Below are positions 1 to 19,556 of a DNA stretch of 64,000 nt, one piece after another (positions within the stretch are counted from its first letter, which is position 1; every line of letters starts with the position of its first letter). Source of the DNA: Spizellomyces punctatus DAOM BR117 (lineage: Eukaryota; Chytridiomycota; Chytridiomycetes; Spizellomycetales; Spizellomycetaceae); NCBI RefSeq assembly GCF_000182565.1, contig NW_015971540.1, forward strand, positions 1,302,476 to 1,366,475. The letters run 5' to 3'. The position numbers were made by a program, and so were the translations under genes. The notes beneath the pieces were generated by a model. It had not been told where the DNA came from, made no database searches, and saw only the letters and a list, made by a program, of their open reading frames with translations.

Positions 1-7525
<7,525 letters not shown>

Positions 7526-7882
7526 GCAAATGATGTACCTGGATTGGTTGTGAGTGTCTGGTGCTGAGGTAGTCGGGCGAGAGGGAGTTTTACCGTGGGC
7601 TGTATGTTCAAAGTGTAGGGATACTTGAGGGATTTTCTCGTTGTTATATTTGTACAGATGGAATTAAACTTGCTTTGGGCATTGAACATTGTCTTTGATT
7701 TTGACCTTGCATGTGCCCAGTCGTTACGCTTCCTGGCCTGCCATAATTTAATCTTTTGGAGGCTAAAGCTATTTAATAACTAGTTTCTTTATCAATTAGT
7801 ATATGGCCAGGACAATTATGCATTTGTATATCTCGTCATATTCTGTGCAAAGTGACATGATTTAAAATAGGTTTGACACCCA
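7526..7882. other. Intergenic, convergent 3' ends
   Basis: Space between the PRP8 stop and the stop of the minus-strand oligopeptidase. AT-rich toward the middle, as expected of overlapping 3' UTRs and polyadenylation regions. I see no gene. Confidence 0.6.
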
Positions 7883-10848
7883 CTATTTTAAGGATGAGTG
7901 ATGGTGACTTTTGGCATGTAGAGGAAACGCGAAACCTACCTGGAAAATATTGCTAGGCCCTCTATCGCCCTTGGCCTTCCGCCTGTATTCTTTTTCCTCT
8001 ACATCCTCTTTTCCTCTCTTCTTGGTTTTCTTTGGTTTGATTGTACCGTCTTGCACACCTTCGTCAAAGTCATGTCGAATTGGTGATGGTATTGAAGCAG
8101 ACGTTGCTGTATCGGCATTGAGGGATGTGATAAGGAATGCATACTCGAACGCTAGGTTTTCGAGAAAAGAGTATTGTCCTGATGAACCGCCATGGCCTGC
8201 ATCTTCTATGCGGAGGAGAAGGGAGCGCGGAGTTGGATGTGAAGGAAGGAGTGTGTCATTTGGTGTGCCTCCTGCCATTGTGGCAAGGGTGGGTGCTTTG
8301 CGGAGACCGCTGCCTGTGGGTGTGTCTGTTCCAGAGTCATCTTGCGCGAGAGGGGAAGAACGGACTGGTTTGGATAGGTATCTACGCCTTTCCCCACGCA
8401 TTTTGGCAACGAATTTCAGTGGTTCAAAGAAGGCTACCCTTGGGTCATTCATACCGCCCACGACTAGGAGATGTGGGTATGCGTTTCTGGCTAGGGCTAG
8501 GCCTCGGATGTTGGTGTATGGACAGTAAGTCTTCATCACATCGTAAATTTCACGATCGTTGGGGTTACCCCATTCTTCATATTCGAAGGCTGTCCATGGT
8601 ATCGTTGCATCAAACATGGTGTTGATGACATCAACAAAGGGGACTTCCGTGAGTGCCGCTGCAAAAAGGTCTGGCCGGATGTTGATCGCCGCGCCGATGA
8701 GAAGTCCGCCTGCAGAGCGGCCGTATATGGAAAGTTTAGAAGGAGTGGTATAGCCTTCTTTACAGAGATATTCTGCTGCAGAACAGAAATCTAGGAACGT
8801 GTTTGGCTTTTTGGTGAGCTTCCCTTCTTCGTACCATCCATTGCCCATGTCTGCACCTCCACGGACATGCGCTGCAGCATAAATAAACCCACGATCCAGT
8901 AACGAGAGACGCGATGCCGAAAAGATTGGATTGACAAAGGCACCGTAAGCACCGTACGCGTGAAGAAGACAGGGATTCGGCTGTGATGGAGTCTGGTTAA
9001 GCCCAAGGAGATCCCGGCGATATACAATGGAGATTGGGACGGCAGTGCCATCAACACCAGTTGCAAAGAGACGACGTGAAGTGTACATGGTTTGCTCGTA
9101 ACCGCCGATATGTTCCTCGTAAACCACTGTCATGGTTCGGTCGTCCATGTTGTAGTCTACCACTTGCTTTGGTTGAATGAAAGAAGTATATGTGAAGCGA
9201 AGGACATTCGTATCAAACTGCGACGTCTTTGCTAGAGCTCGTTCTTCCTCCCGAACAGTACCAGGCCACAAAGAGTATACCATCTCCCCAAAGCTGATAT
9301 AATGGTAGGTATTGAAGCCGTCGTACGATAAATCCACAATACGGACATTTTGAAGACAATTCGATCGCTCAAAGACGATTAAATGGTTACGTCGCACTTC
9401 AAAGTGTTCAATGAGAACAAAATCACGATGTTCAATGACAGTTTCCCGGAGTTCCACGAGCTCTTCATATGTTGATGGTGATTTAGAAGGCGTTGAAGGA
9501 ATAGGCATTCGGAAGAGCCAGTTGTTTTTTGAGTCCTCATTCGTTAGGATGTAGAAATACCGGCCGTGGTTTTCGCATGTGTATTGGATATTTTCGCGAC
9601 GTGGGAACAGGAGGGATGGTGGATCGTCTGGCTTTTCGGTCGATATGAATCTAGTTTCAGATGTAATTTGCGCAGATGAATTGAGGAGGATATATTTTCC
9701 GTTGCAGGTTTTTGTCAAAGATAAGAAAAACATCTCGTCTTCTTCGTGGTAGAGAAACTCATCGGTGGTAACATCCGTCCCAAGTTTATGTCGTCTAAGT
9801 TCATATGCTCGCTCGAAATCGTCCAGAACAGTGTAAAATACGCTGTTGTCACACGCAAATTCCAAATCCTCGTATACCCCTTCAATCCGATCATCTAGAA
9901 CTTGTTTCTTGTCCATGTCCATGAAATATGTTGTATAGCGCTCGTTTCCACTGGAATCAATGCCGTACGCAATAAGTTTACAATTGGGAGAGTGCTTTAG
10001 GAATCCTACACGAAAGTACGAAGCGTCTTCGAACTCTTTAGAGTTTGCGATGACGTTTTCGTCCAAGTAAACGTCTTCTTTTCCATCTTTGCTTCGGCAA
10101 TGGAGACGATATTCTTGACCGGCCACCTATTGGAGATTGTCAACATACGTGCCTGCAGGAAGCATCAAACCATGAAACATTTACATGCCTTCCTGGTATA
10201 GTACGTCCATCCGTCCTGTAGCGTGACCGTGGCGGACTGCTCACTTTCATCAATTCTGGACACAAACTCCTTGTATAGAAGTTTCTGTAAAGGCTTTGTG
10301 TCCTCTAGCATCTTTGAAGCATACTCATTCTCGTCTTCGATGTATTTCAGAACATCGGGATTTTCGCGATCCTTAAGCCAAGCATAGTCGTCTTCCCATT
10401 CCTCGCCATGCACATTGACCCATTTCTCCGGTTTACGTTCACATACAGGAGAAGGAGGACGCGGACGTTCAACTGGTTGGTCGTTTGCTTGCAACTCCAT
10501 CAAAAGAGGTTTCAGCTTGCCCCTCCACAATTCCCCGCAGGTCTCTGGTTTATCCAAACAATACTGCTCAAGAAAATGCGTTAGAGCGGGTATTATCTGT
10601 ACGAGATTGCTTGGTTCTTCTTGAATGTATTCATCCAGGGCATTGAGGTCCTCCAAGGGAGGATGTACTGTTGAGTGATGTGGAGATAGGAAGTCGCTAA
10701 TGGAAGTAAGCCGTGGTAAACTCTCCGTTCGTGGTTGCGGGCTCAGAAGAAGCTTTTCTTGAAGCTTCAGAGTACCACGACGCATACCACTAGGACTGGA
10801 TGATAGTGGGCTATCGAGGGGATAATAAGGGTCGGCTGTTTTCGACAT
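7883..10848 (-). CDS. Oligopeptidase B-like serine peptidase (prolyl oligopeptidase family S9A)
   Basis: Predicted cytosolic peptidase that cuts short peptides, in family members after Arg/Lys. Two exons, 10848-10189 and 10126-7883, joined by a GC-AG intron; 967 residues. The N-terminal propeller region begins near residue 140 (DDYAWLKDRENPDV). The alpha/beta-hydrolase domain has GRSAGG (Ser about 691), Asp about 781 in GGMNDPRVAFFEP, and His about 865 in DAGHGGSSG, all as in OPB rather than in prolyl oligopeptidase proper. Unusual features are an extra N-terminal segment of about 130 residues, a Ser/Thr/Pro-rich insertion of about 55 residues between the Asp and His, and a Lys-rich tail. A GTAGGT donor-like site just before the end leaves the last 17 residues uncertain. 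Confidence 0.92.
10127..10188 (-). other. GC-AG intron in the oligopeptidase gene (62 nt)
   Basis: On the minus strand the donor is AAG|GCATGT and the acceptor AATAG|GTG. Only this non-canonical donor keeps phase 0 and joins YYTRK to VAGQEYRLHC, as the family alignment requires. The nearby GTAAAT would shift the frame. Confidence 0.75.
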
Positions 10849-11681
10849 GTCTGCTCCCTTTGTGAGCTGTTTTGTTCGTTTTCGTTTTGAGTCTGGGTGC
10901 AGCTAGATAGTTATTGTGAGCGCTTATAATATTGGGGCACTCCCATAAAATCTGTGGTGATGGTACTTTAATGTAGACTCTTTCGCCCGTACGTCCCCGT
11001 TCAATTGGGTCTAGTGGAAAACGTAAATGTGGAGATTGTCGCGGTTGCTTCAAACGCGCTGTGGTGCGTAATCGCCAGCCACGTGCGAGGGCAAACGGAA
11101 CTTGATCGTCTTGCTTTCTATCAAAGGTTTTTTTTTATTCGTTGTTCATTGCGCAGAGTGTTTGAATTCCATCGTTTGCAAAGTGCACGGCATACGGACT
11201 GATGAAAAGCCAAGACTTACTCCTGGTAAATATGGATCTGTCAGAACTTGTTTAGGGCCAGCTCAAGCGCTCAAACTCTTGAGCGCAATGAACAAAGTAA
11301 GTTTATCCTCCCCAACTTTTAGACGTAAACCTTTGAGTTCAGCGCTGGCGAACATGCATCGTTGACCTATATCGCAAGGCTGCCTGCGATATGCTGCTGG
11401 CAGTTGTTGAAACCCCATCGAATGAATATAAACAAATGACAATGCATTCCAATGCGAATCACGTGATGGTGGCAGAGCGATGACAAAGAGGGGGAGGAAA
11501 GCAGCCACGAAGGAAAAGTCCATTCTAGCGAAATACTCATCACTCGCCTGTGACTTGGAAACGAAAGCACCCAACAGAAAAAAGTCCTTTGCGTCAAAGC
11601 AAACCCCGCTAAGGGAACGCACACCCAACGTCCTCTCCCAGCAACATCCGCTACGCCCTCGGACAACGTTTGACGACTGTC
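10849..11681. other. Intergenic region, divergent promoters
   Basis: Separates the start of the minus-strand oligopeptidase from the small plus-strand gene at 11682. It holds several short overlapping open frames on both strands without conserved motifs. No gene is supported. Confidence 0.5.
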
Positions 11682-11999
11682 ATGAAGACTCCAGCAGCCC
11701 CGTTCGTATACATTAACAACGCCCCCTACCCTCTCAACCCAAAGACCAACAGACCTCATGTTGGTCCCAACGTCTACATCCTGAACGAAAAAGGAACGCC
11801 AACACTAGGCCCTCTCAAACATGGCGAACGCTATAAAATGGTGGGCATGTGGGAGATTGGAAACGTGGATGAGAATAGCAAACTTGCCATGAAGGCTGAG
11901 AGGGAGAGGTGGTTTCAAAAAGAGTTTGGAAAGTCGGCGGATATGAAGAGCGCCGGAAATTTTAGTTCTTGTTTATGGCTTGGTATGGGAACTAGCTGA
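11682..11999 (+). CDS. Small hypothetical protein (105 aa)
   Basis: Single-exon reading frame from ATG at 11682 (MKTPAAPFVY) to a stop at 11999. The composition is protein-like: Pro/Asn-rich N-terminal half (NAPYPLNPKTNRPHVGPNVY), then a charged segment (AMKAERERWFQKEFGKSADM) that may form an amphipathic helix, with no signal peptide or membrane span. I do not recognise the family. The weakly structured last residues could mean the true 3' end is spliced. It lies tail-to-tail with thymidylate synthase. Moderate confidence that it is a gene, no functional assignment. Confidence 0.5.
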   Translation: MKTPAAPFVYINNAPYPLNPKTNRPHVGPNVYILNEKGTPTLGPLKHGERYKMVGMWEIGNVDENSKLAMKAERERWFQKEFGKSADMKSAGNFSSCLWLGMGTS

Positions 12000-12062
12000 A
12001 TTGTATTTGTTATAGTCTGTAGTCGCCTCTGTACATAATCTTTTAAATACCCATCTTGACAT

Positions 12063-13154
<1,092 letters not shown>

Positions 13155-13606
13155 GATGAGCCAGGTGCACGATCGTCGTTGAGCGTTGACTTGCCCATCA
13201 ACTCCGACCTTTGTCCGAAATCTGGTTACCGTAAACCAGGGACTGCGGTGTGGAAGGACTCCTTCCGAAGGAGTTCAGGGTTTGGATATCACCGTTTTTG
13301 GTCAGCCGTGCTTAGCTCACATAAACCATACGGTCTTCCTTTGCCATTCAACATGAATTCTGAAGCGCTGAATTACAGTATTTTTAACATGATCTTTGGG
13401 ATATCAAAAACGGTAAAGATCTTGGTGGATCTCTGCAATATATCGTTGAAAAAAGATGATATGTTTACTTTGCTTGGGCTCAACTTCCAAGAACGCATCA
13501 CGTGCTTGCATTGGTGAAATGAGTCATCGATTACCATACCAACGAGTTCGGTCAAGCTACTGTTGATCTTGCTGGAGGGAACATTGTCATTCAGGAACTG
13601 CAACAA
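13155..13606. other. Divergent promoter region, thymidylate synthase / FRS2
   Basis: Bidirectional upstream region for the two divergent genes. No extra coding sequence or clear TATA element noted. Confidence 0.45.
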
Positions 13607-15512
13607 ATGTCTCTCCGGGAGGCCTATACAACCCTCTTCTTGTCCATCCTTGACAAGGACGGGGAAATCAAGGACACAGCTGACTTGAAGCATGAGGGGA
13701 AATCTGTTGATCAGGAAACCGTTATCGGTGTGCTGAAGAGTTTGGAGAGTCGCGAGGTAGGCAAAACAAAACCTTTGCATTTGTCTAGAATTGCATATTG
13801 ACACAATAGTACATAGGTCATCAAATACGAGACCATTTCTCGCGAACAACTAGTGCTTACAGAAGAGGGAGCGGACATTGCTGACAATGGAAGTTACGAA
13901 GCCCGAGTCTTTTATGCTGTGCCAGAAGGAGAAGAGAACGGAATCTCTGTAGCCGATTTGAAAAGTAAACTTGGGCAAGCTGCCCAGTTTGGACAGGGGC
14001 GGGCTATAAAGAACAAGTGGATCAAAAAGAGTGCCAATGGTGGCTTTACGAGAGCGGTGGGTTTTAACTACTGCGATGGAGTTGTAAGAGAACGGTTGCT
14101 GATCTACACAATGTTTTCATAGGTCGAGTCCATTGTGGATGAATCGCAGAATCTTTTGCGAGACATCAGGGAAAAGGGGGCATATCATGATGAGAAAGTG
14201 GTAAAGGATCTAAAAAAGCAAAAACACATCTCAGCATCGTGAGTTTGTCGTAATGCTCCTATTTATGCGTGAGGGGAGTGGAATACTTGATATATGACGA
14301 ATCTGATTTTAGAAAGGTTACCTCTTACCGGGTGGTCAAGGGAGACAAGTTTACTACCCAGATTGTCAAGGAAGAGACGGATATTACAGAGGAAATGCTG
14401 AAGAGGTATAGTATCCAAAGCTTTTATTTTCTTCGTAAAAATGTGCAATTGCTAATGTTAGCGGCTTAAGTGGGGAATGGAAAACAGCTACTTTCAAAAA
14501 ATACAACTTCAACGCAGCAGGTGTGCAACCCCGATCAGGAGCGCTGCACCCGCTCATGAAAGTTCGGGAAGAATACCGCCAAATTTTCCTGGAACTCGGT
14601 TTCTCTGAGATGCCTACTGCCCAATACGTTGAATCATCCTTCTGGAACTTTGATGCTCTCTTCCAACCCCAGCAACATCCCGCGCGTGATGCTCACGACA
14701 CCTTCTTTCTTTCCGACCCTGCGACGAGCGACCGGATGCCCATGGACTACGTGGAGCGTGTAAAGCAAGTTCACTCTGTTGGTGGATATGGATCGATTGG
14801 TTACGGCTACGATTGGAAGATTGCTGAAGCTGAGAAACTTGTTTTGAGAACACATACGACAGCAGTTTCTTCAAACATGCTCTACAAGCTCGCAAAAGAG
14901 TTTCAAGAGACGGGAGAGTGGAAGCCTGTCAAGTGGTTCTCTATCGACAAGGTGTTCCGGAACGAGACTCTTGATGCTACCCACTTGGCAGAATTTCATC
15001 AAATTGAGGGTGTCGTTGCAGATCGGGGATTGACGCTGGGAGATTTGATTGGCACATTGCACGGTTTCTTCAAGAAACTTGGTAAGATTCGTTTTACTTG
15101 CCTGTTGATAATAATCCCTCGCAAACCAACTGTTTGCCGATAGGAATTCAAAAGCTCCGCTTCAAGCCTGCCTACAACCCCTACACCGAGCCTAGTATGG
15201 AAATTTTTGCTTGGCATGATGGACTCAACAAGTGGGTCGAAATTGGAAACAGTGGCATGTTCCGACCCGAGATGCTTTTGCCCATGGGTCTTCCCGAGGA
15301 TGTTGCGGTGATTGCATGGGGACTGTCAACGGAAAGACCTACCATGATCAAGTACGGATATAACAACATCCGGGATTTGGTGGGACACAAATGCCGTTTA
15401 GATATGGTGAATCGGAATCCGATTGCGAGGTGAGTACGATTGTCCTGTCAAGTCTGTCGTGCACAATGATTGAGTATCTCTTGTTGGCTTTTTTGATAGG
15501 GTTGATAAATGA
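13607..15512 (+). CDS. FRS2: Cytosolic phenylalanyl-tRNA synthetase alpha subunit
   Basis: Class II synthetase subunit that, as an alpha2-beta2 tetramer, charges tRNA-Phe in the cytosol. Seven exons: 13607-13756, 13817-14056, 14123-14238, 14313-14405, 14462-15081, 15144-15429, 15500-15512; 505 residues. The N-terminal winged-helix region ([14 protein letters not shown]) matches human FARSA in order and spacing. The catalytic domain shows motif 2 ([16 protein letters not shown]), the [20 protein letters not shown] block, [17 protein letters not shown], and motif 3 ([14 protein letters not shown]). The last exon encodes only four residues. The intron after exon 2 uses a GTGGGT donor; a better-looking GTAAGA 27 nt downstream would leave only about 39 nt of intron. 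Confidence 0.96.
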
Positions 15513-15605
15513 TTTAATATAGTGTAGAGGGGCATACTCAAAGATTTGATAGAGAGCCATCTGTACAAAATCAAAAACTCTCCTGTCATAAACTACATAT
15601 AACCA

Positions 15606-16108
15606 CTACCAAACTCCCACATCTCGACATAATTGTATAACCTCCTCAAACACCTGTCTGTCTACTTGTTCAACATCAACATCCTCATCCCTTCGTGACT
15701 TTTTCAGAGCAAGACCAAGCAACAATGGCCTGGTATCATTGGGTCGGGTTGCGTGAATTTGGGAAAGAATGTGGGTTGCGTACACATGCGAAAGAGGATC
15801 CTGTGGAGGGCCTAGGAGAGCTTTGGTGCTTATAGTTGGGTTAGGCGTTGGATGTGGAGTAACGTCGAGTGTCGCTTCGAGCTAAATGATATGCAAGTAG
15901 GTGTTGGCAAGGCGCTGGTGGAGACGACAAGAGAAGTAAGACGTACCAAAGAGCCGATTTTGCCGTACTCTGAGATTGTTACAAAGTGTCGGTTTGCAAA
16001 TTCCGTGTACAGAATTTGGAGGTTGGAGGTTGTAGACTTTTTATGGGCAGTTTTTATAGGGAAAGTGTTTGAGACGTCGGGCGAATCGCCCAATGCTGGG
16101 ACTGTCAT
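15606..16108 (-). CDS. PSMG3: Proteasome assembly chaperone 3 homologue
   Basis: Small chaperone that, with PAC4, helps assemble the 20S alpha-ring. Two exons, 16108-15947 and 15881-15606, with a 65-nt GT-AG intron; 145 residues. After splicing, EFANRHFVTISEYGKIGSL is followed by STKALLGPPQDPLSHVYATH, PLLLGLALK and EEVIQLCRDVGVW at the C terminus. These correspond in order to human PSMG3 (VTQFGKMGTLV, TTKVLLGQDEPLIHVFAK, LAVAVK, LREVIRVCQVW). It is tail-to-tail with FRS2, 93 bp apart. Each exon alone looks unremarkable; only the spliced product shows the family. Assignment rests on pattern similarity to one family and is fairly strong. Confidence 0.85.
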
Positions 16109-16422
16109 GGTTCGTTTACAGCGATGATCTCTGCACAAGTTTGCTGGCCGACGAGTCACGGGCATAGCCGTCTAGCTGCTTACATCAGCAATTACATAAG
16201 TTCGTCGATCATGGATTTTTGCCACGCGCGTGGGCTCTCCAGGGATGCGAATATAAAAGATATGACATGAACGATAATTGTTCATATTTCCGAAAAAGGA
16301 TAAAGAGCATTGGAGTTTTCCCACACACAAGAGATGCTTTTGAGACTGTCGCCATCTCGTTCACGGCGTTTTTGCTACGACAAATGAATTGGTGGTTAGT
16401 CGAAGGAATTCTTTTCTTCATA

Positions 16423-16905
16423 CGGGCCATCGTAGGAACTGCACTCGGCGGATGGTTCATCGCCATGACGTCTGGGAAGTGCTGCGAGACTGGGCTGCCT
16501 TTGATGTTTGGATGTCCCTCGAGACTCATCCAAACTGTCTTGCTACCTCCCTTTGTCCGAATGGTGGTTGTCAGATTTCTTTGTTCACACGGGCCATCGT
16601 GCGGACTATACTCGCTTGATCTTCCATTGCCATAATGCTTGGGGAAATGCTTTCAGGCCCCTCTGCCTTTGATTGTCGGATCTCCCTTGAGACCTCATCC
16701 AAACAGTCTTGCTACCTCCCTTTGTCCGAATGGTGGTTGTCAGAATTCTTGCTTCTCACGGGCCACCGGACGCTAATCGGTTGATTGTCCATCGCCATGA
16801 CGCCTGGGGAATGCTTTCAAGCTCCGTTGCCTTTGACTGTCAGATTATCCTCCAGACACATCCAAACTGTCTTCCTACCTCCATTATCCGAATGTTCCCA
16901 CGCGC
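16423..16905. repeat. Degenerate tandem repeat, three copies of about 168 bp
   Basis: Copies begin with GGGCCAYCG at about 16423, 16591 and 16760 and share CATCGCCATGACG-like, CTTTGATTG-like and CATCCAAACTGTCTTGC segments, then CTCCCTTTGTCCGAATGG. The third copy diverges after about 16900. Open frames running through it differ between copies, so it is unlikely to be coding. Confidence 0.8.
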
Positions 16906-17813
16906 AATACGTCCTCGTAGGATATCGACGAGGACAAAAGTCGCGACGACACTAACTTGGGCGCGCGCAACTCTACCCACAGATGCAACTCGTTCATACT
17001 GCTTCCAACAAGACGCTGTAAAATACACTTTATGACGGGGCCAAGCGCATTTTCACAGACCAAGACTACGATCATATTTCAGAAAATACAACCAGCTTTC
17101 CTACAATACTAGCTCTACTGCTTATACACGTACAATCCGTCTTCTTGCTAACGTCCTACACAAACTCCTTCCCTTCCACGTCCCCCAACGCGTTATCACC
17201 CACTAAAACAAAACCCTTCAACTACTACCGAGGATATGGAAATTGAATTATTAAGAAGACGCATACGGTGCTCACCCACCCCAAACCACACTAGCGACAA
17301 GAGCCCAAGCGGCAGCCCAAAAGCAGACTCAAAGAGCGCTAACAGGCCTTCTCGTTGAGTCCACGTGACATACACACTGCGAAATCGTCGCGTCTTTGGC
17401 AAGTAGGTGGTTGGGGAGAGCGTAGGAAGGTAGACACAAGACCGTGTTATGCGTGTAGGCGTGCTGAAAAACGGCGTTTTTTTTGGCTGTTGCTGTTGCT
17501 TGTCAGGGTTGCAGCGTTTCCAGCTTCCTGACACCGGTTTGGGTGTTTTTGCACAGAGAACAGGTCGAGGTTTTGTGGTTGGGTGGGCGTGGGAAAATCG
17601 GGTTGAGGTGTGCTTTTTGTGAGCAAGAGTGTCGCTTTCGCTGTTTTTCTGTCGTTGTTGGTTGTCTTGGTCGTCGTCGTCGTCGTCGTCGTCCTTGAAA
17701 GAGTCCAAAGACATGACTACTCAATGCTGGCCACTCGTTTTTTTGCGGGGGGAATTTCGTACCCCGTCTCTCCCCATCTTTTTCAGCCCAATATCCATTC
17801 TATCGATGAGATT
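16906..17813. other. Gene-poor stretch with a trinucleotide microsatellite
   Basis: No convincing gene. A minus-strand open frame of 172 codons (17714-17196) is low-complexity, opening with a poly-Asp tract made by the (GTC)n run at about 17669-17693. It ends with one possible membrane segment. I do not call it a gene. Confidence 0.4.
17669..17693. repeat. (GTC)n microsatellite
   Basis: About eight uninterrupted TCG/GTC units. On the minus strand this reads as consecutive GAC (Asp) codons. Confidence 0.9.
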
Positions 17814-18002
17814 TCACTGCAGCCAATGATTTTCGCCCGATATCCCCCTTGGGCCCTTGGTTCTGTCGTCGTCAGCCATTGCACGCATTTCCTTTTTTGG
17901 CAGGCGGATAGGTAGTGTAATCAGATACACGTCGCGTTCGGACGCGACCGTTCCAAGTTGCTTTAACGCCGTTTTCCGTACAGTTTTGACTAGGAAACCC
18001 AT
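17814..18002 (-). CDS. Possible small exon or ORF with an N-terminal hydrophobic segment
   Basis: The minus-strand frame reads MGFLVKTVRKTALKQLG, then SERDVYLITLPIRLPKKEM. It continues upstream without an ATG as TAVVGSIILLLAR, a hydrophobic span preceded by a possible acceptor (CTAAG). This looks more like a real exon than random sequence, but the first exon was not found and no family is recognised. Confidence 0.25.
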   Translation of the reverse strand: MGFLVKTVRKTALKQLGTVASERDVYLITLPIRLPKKEMRAMADDDRTKGPRGISGENHWLQ

Positions 18003-18263
18003 CCTCGCAAGTAAGAGAATGATAGAACCGACGACGGCGGTTCGAAAGAGTGTGGGGTCATCTTAGTGGATTTCGCCTGTAGGACTCGGAAAATCCGTGT
18101 AAAGTCTCGCGTTGCGGTCGTGCTGCGCGCAACTGAAAGCGCGCCCTTCGTGGCCAGGGGAAGTCTTCGGCGTCGTTTATTGCACGTACATGACCTGGCC
18201 CGTGACGTGCTCTTTTTTCTTTTCAGAACGTGCCACGGAAAAAAAAAATGGGGCGCTCTCGTC

Positions 18264-18273
18264 TATAAAAAGG
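18264..18273 (+). promoter_or_regulatory. TATA-box-like element upstream of the repeat array
   Basis: A TATAAAAAGG motif in a GC-rich setting, close to the consensus polymerase II TATA box, about 430 bp before the first repeat module. If used, transcription would run into the array on the plus strand. No transcription data are visible here. Confidence 0.35.
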
Positions 18274-19556
18274 GCCCTCTCTCGCATCTCCCCCAACCTC
18301 TTCGTGCACTGGTTTCCAGTATTGGAGTATTTTCAGTAAGGTCTCGACTGAGCTGAAGTTTCCTCTAGTTATGTGTGTGGTGGTTCTTCCCCTTCCTTTT
18401 TCACGGCGTCCGGGCCCTGCGACCACATTAGATGGTCCCTCCGCTACGGTAGACGTGGGGAACGTTGGGGGAGGGCAGGTGGATAAGTGGAAACACCATG
18501 TCCTTCCTGTCCTCGCACTTTACTTTGGCACCAGCGCTCCCAGCGTGACAACCAGATGTCGAGTGTATGCCTTCCTGTCTTCCTTCCTTTCTTCCTTTGT
18601 TCTTTTCGAGGTTCTTACTAGTCTTTTATCATTTGCGGGTGTTCGAGAGGTTGACCGGGACTGATCACTGCGAGTGGTGGCGGCAGTGACACGGCTTCGG
18701 CCGTCCTTCGGGAGGACCCGGCCGAGATGAAGGGACGCTACGTAGGGTCACGAACGAAGTGAGTATTGTTGTCGTCTTTTCCTTTTCTATTCGAATCTGA
18801 TCATCTTTTCTATCATCGAGGGTTCTCAAAACCCCCCGGCCCGATAGATGAAGTAAGTATACGCATCATCTTCTTTGGTCTGCATCCGAGTTCTAACTTC
18901 AATCACACTCTCTCACTCCACAAGTGCGAAGCGACCACGGCGACCTCGGCCTTTCCTTTTTCATCATCGACCATCGGCACCTCGACCTTCATCATCATCG
19001 ACCATCGGCATCTCGACGTTCACTTCAATCATCATCATCATCGACCATCGGCAACTCGACCTCGACTCTCCACCGCGACCGGCATGTTGGTCCACGTCGT
19101 CAAAGAAGTGAAACGGCCCGTAGGTTCCACGACACGGCCCGGCCTGTTGGTCCATGTCGTCAAGCAAGTTGAGAAAAGGACTCGGCTAGTTGGTCCGCGC
19201 CGTCAAAGAAGAACTGAAATGGCTCGGTTGGCCGCGTTACGGCTCGGCGCGGGTGGCCTGGTAATGCGTGTCGTCAAAGAAGTAAAGTGCAGGGTGGCTC
19301 CAGGCTGAGGTGAGTTGGCGAGCATTCGACTTTTGCTTCTACTCTTCCCATGCTTCACCCTCTTTGCCTTTCAGTCCTCGATCACGATCTCTCACTCCAC
19401 ACAAGTGCGAAGCGGCCACGGCGACTTCGACGTTCACTCCACAGAAGCAGGGGACGCAACGTAGAGTCACGAACAAAGTGAGTACCGTTGTCGTTTTGTT
19501 CCTTCTCTATTCGAGTCTAATCATGTTTTCTCATAAAGACCCCCGACCCCGGCCAT

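Noticed and set aside
14057-14083. Nine extra residues in FRS2 by using the downstream GTAAGA donor
   Set aside because: Would leave an intron of only about 39 nt and an insertion absent from the family.
16423-16905. CRISPR-like reading of the 168-bp repeats
   Set aside because: Only three long diverged copies with no spacers; an ordinary tandem duplication.
17196-17714. 172-codon minus-strand open frame
   Set aside because: Opens with poly-Asp from the (GTC)n run, is low-complexity and has no recognisable domain or splice context.
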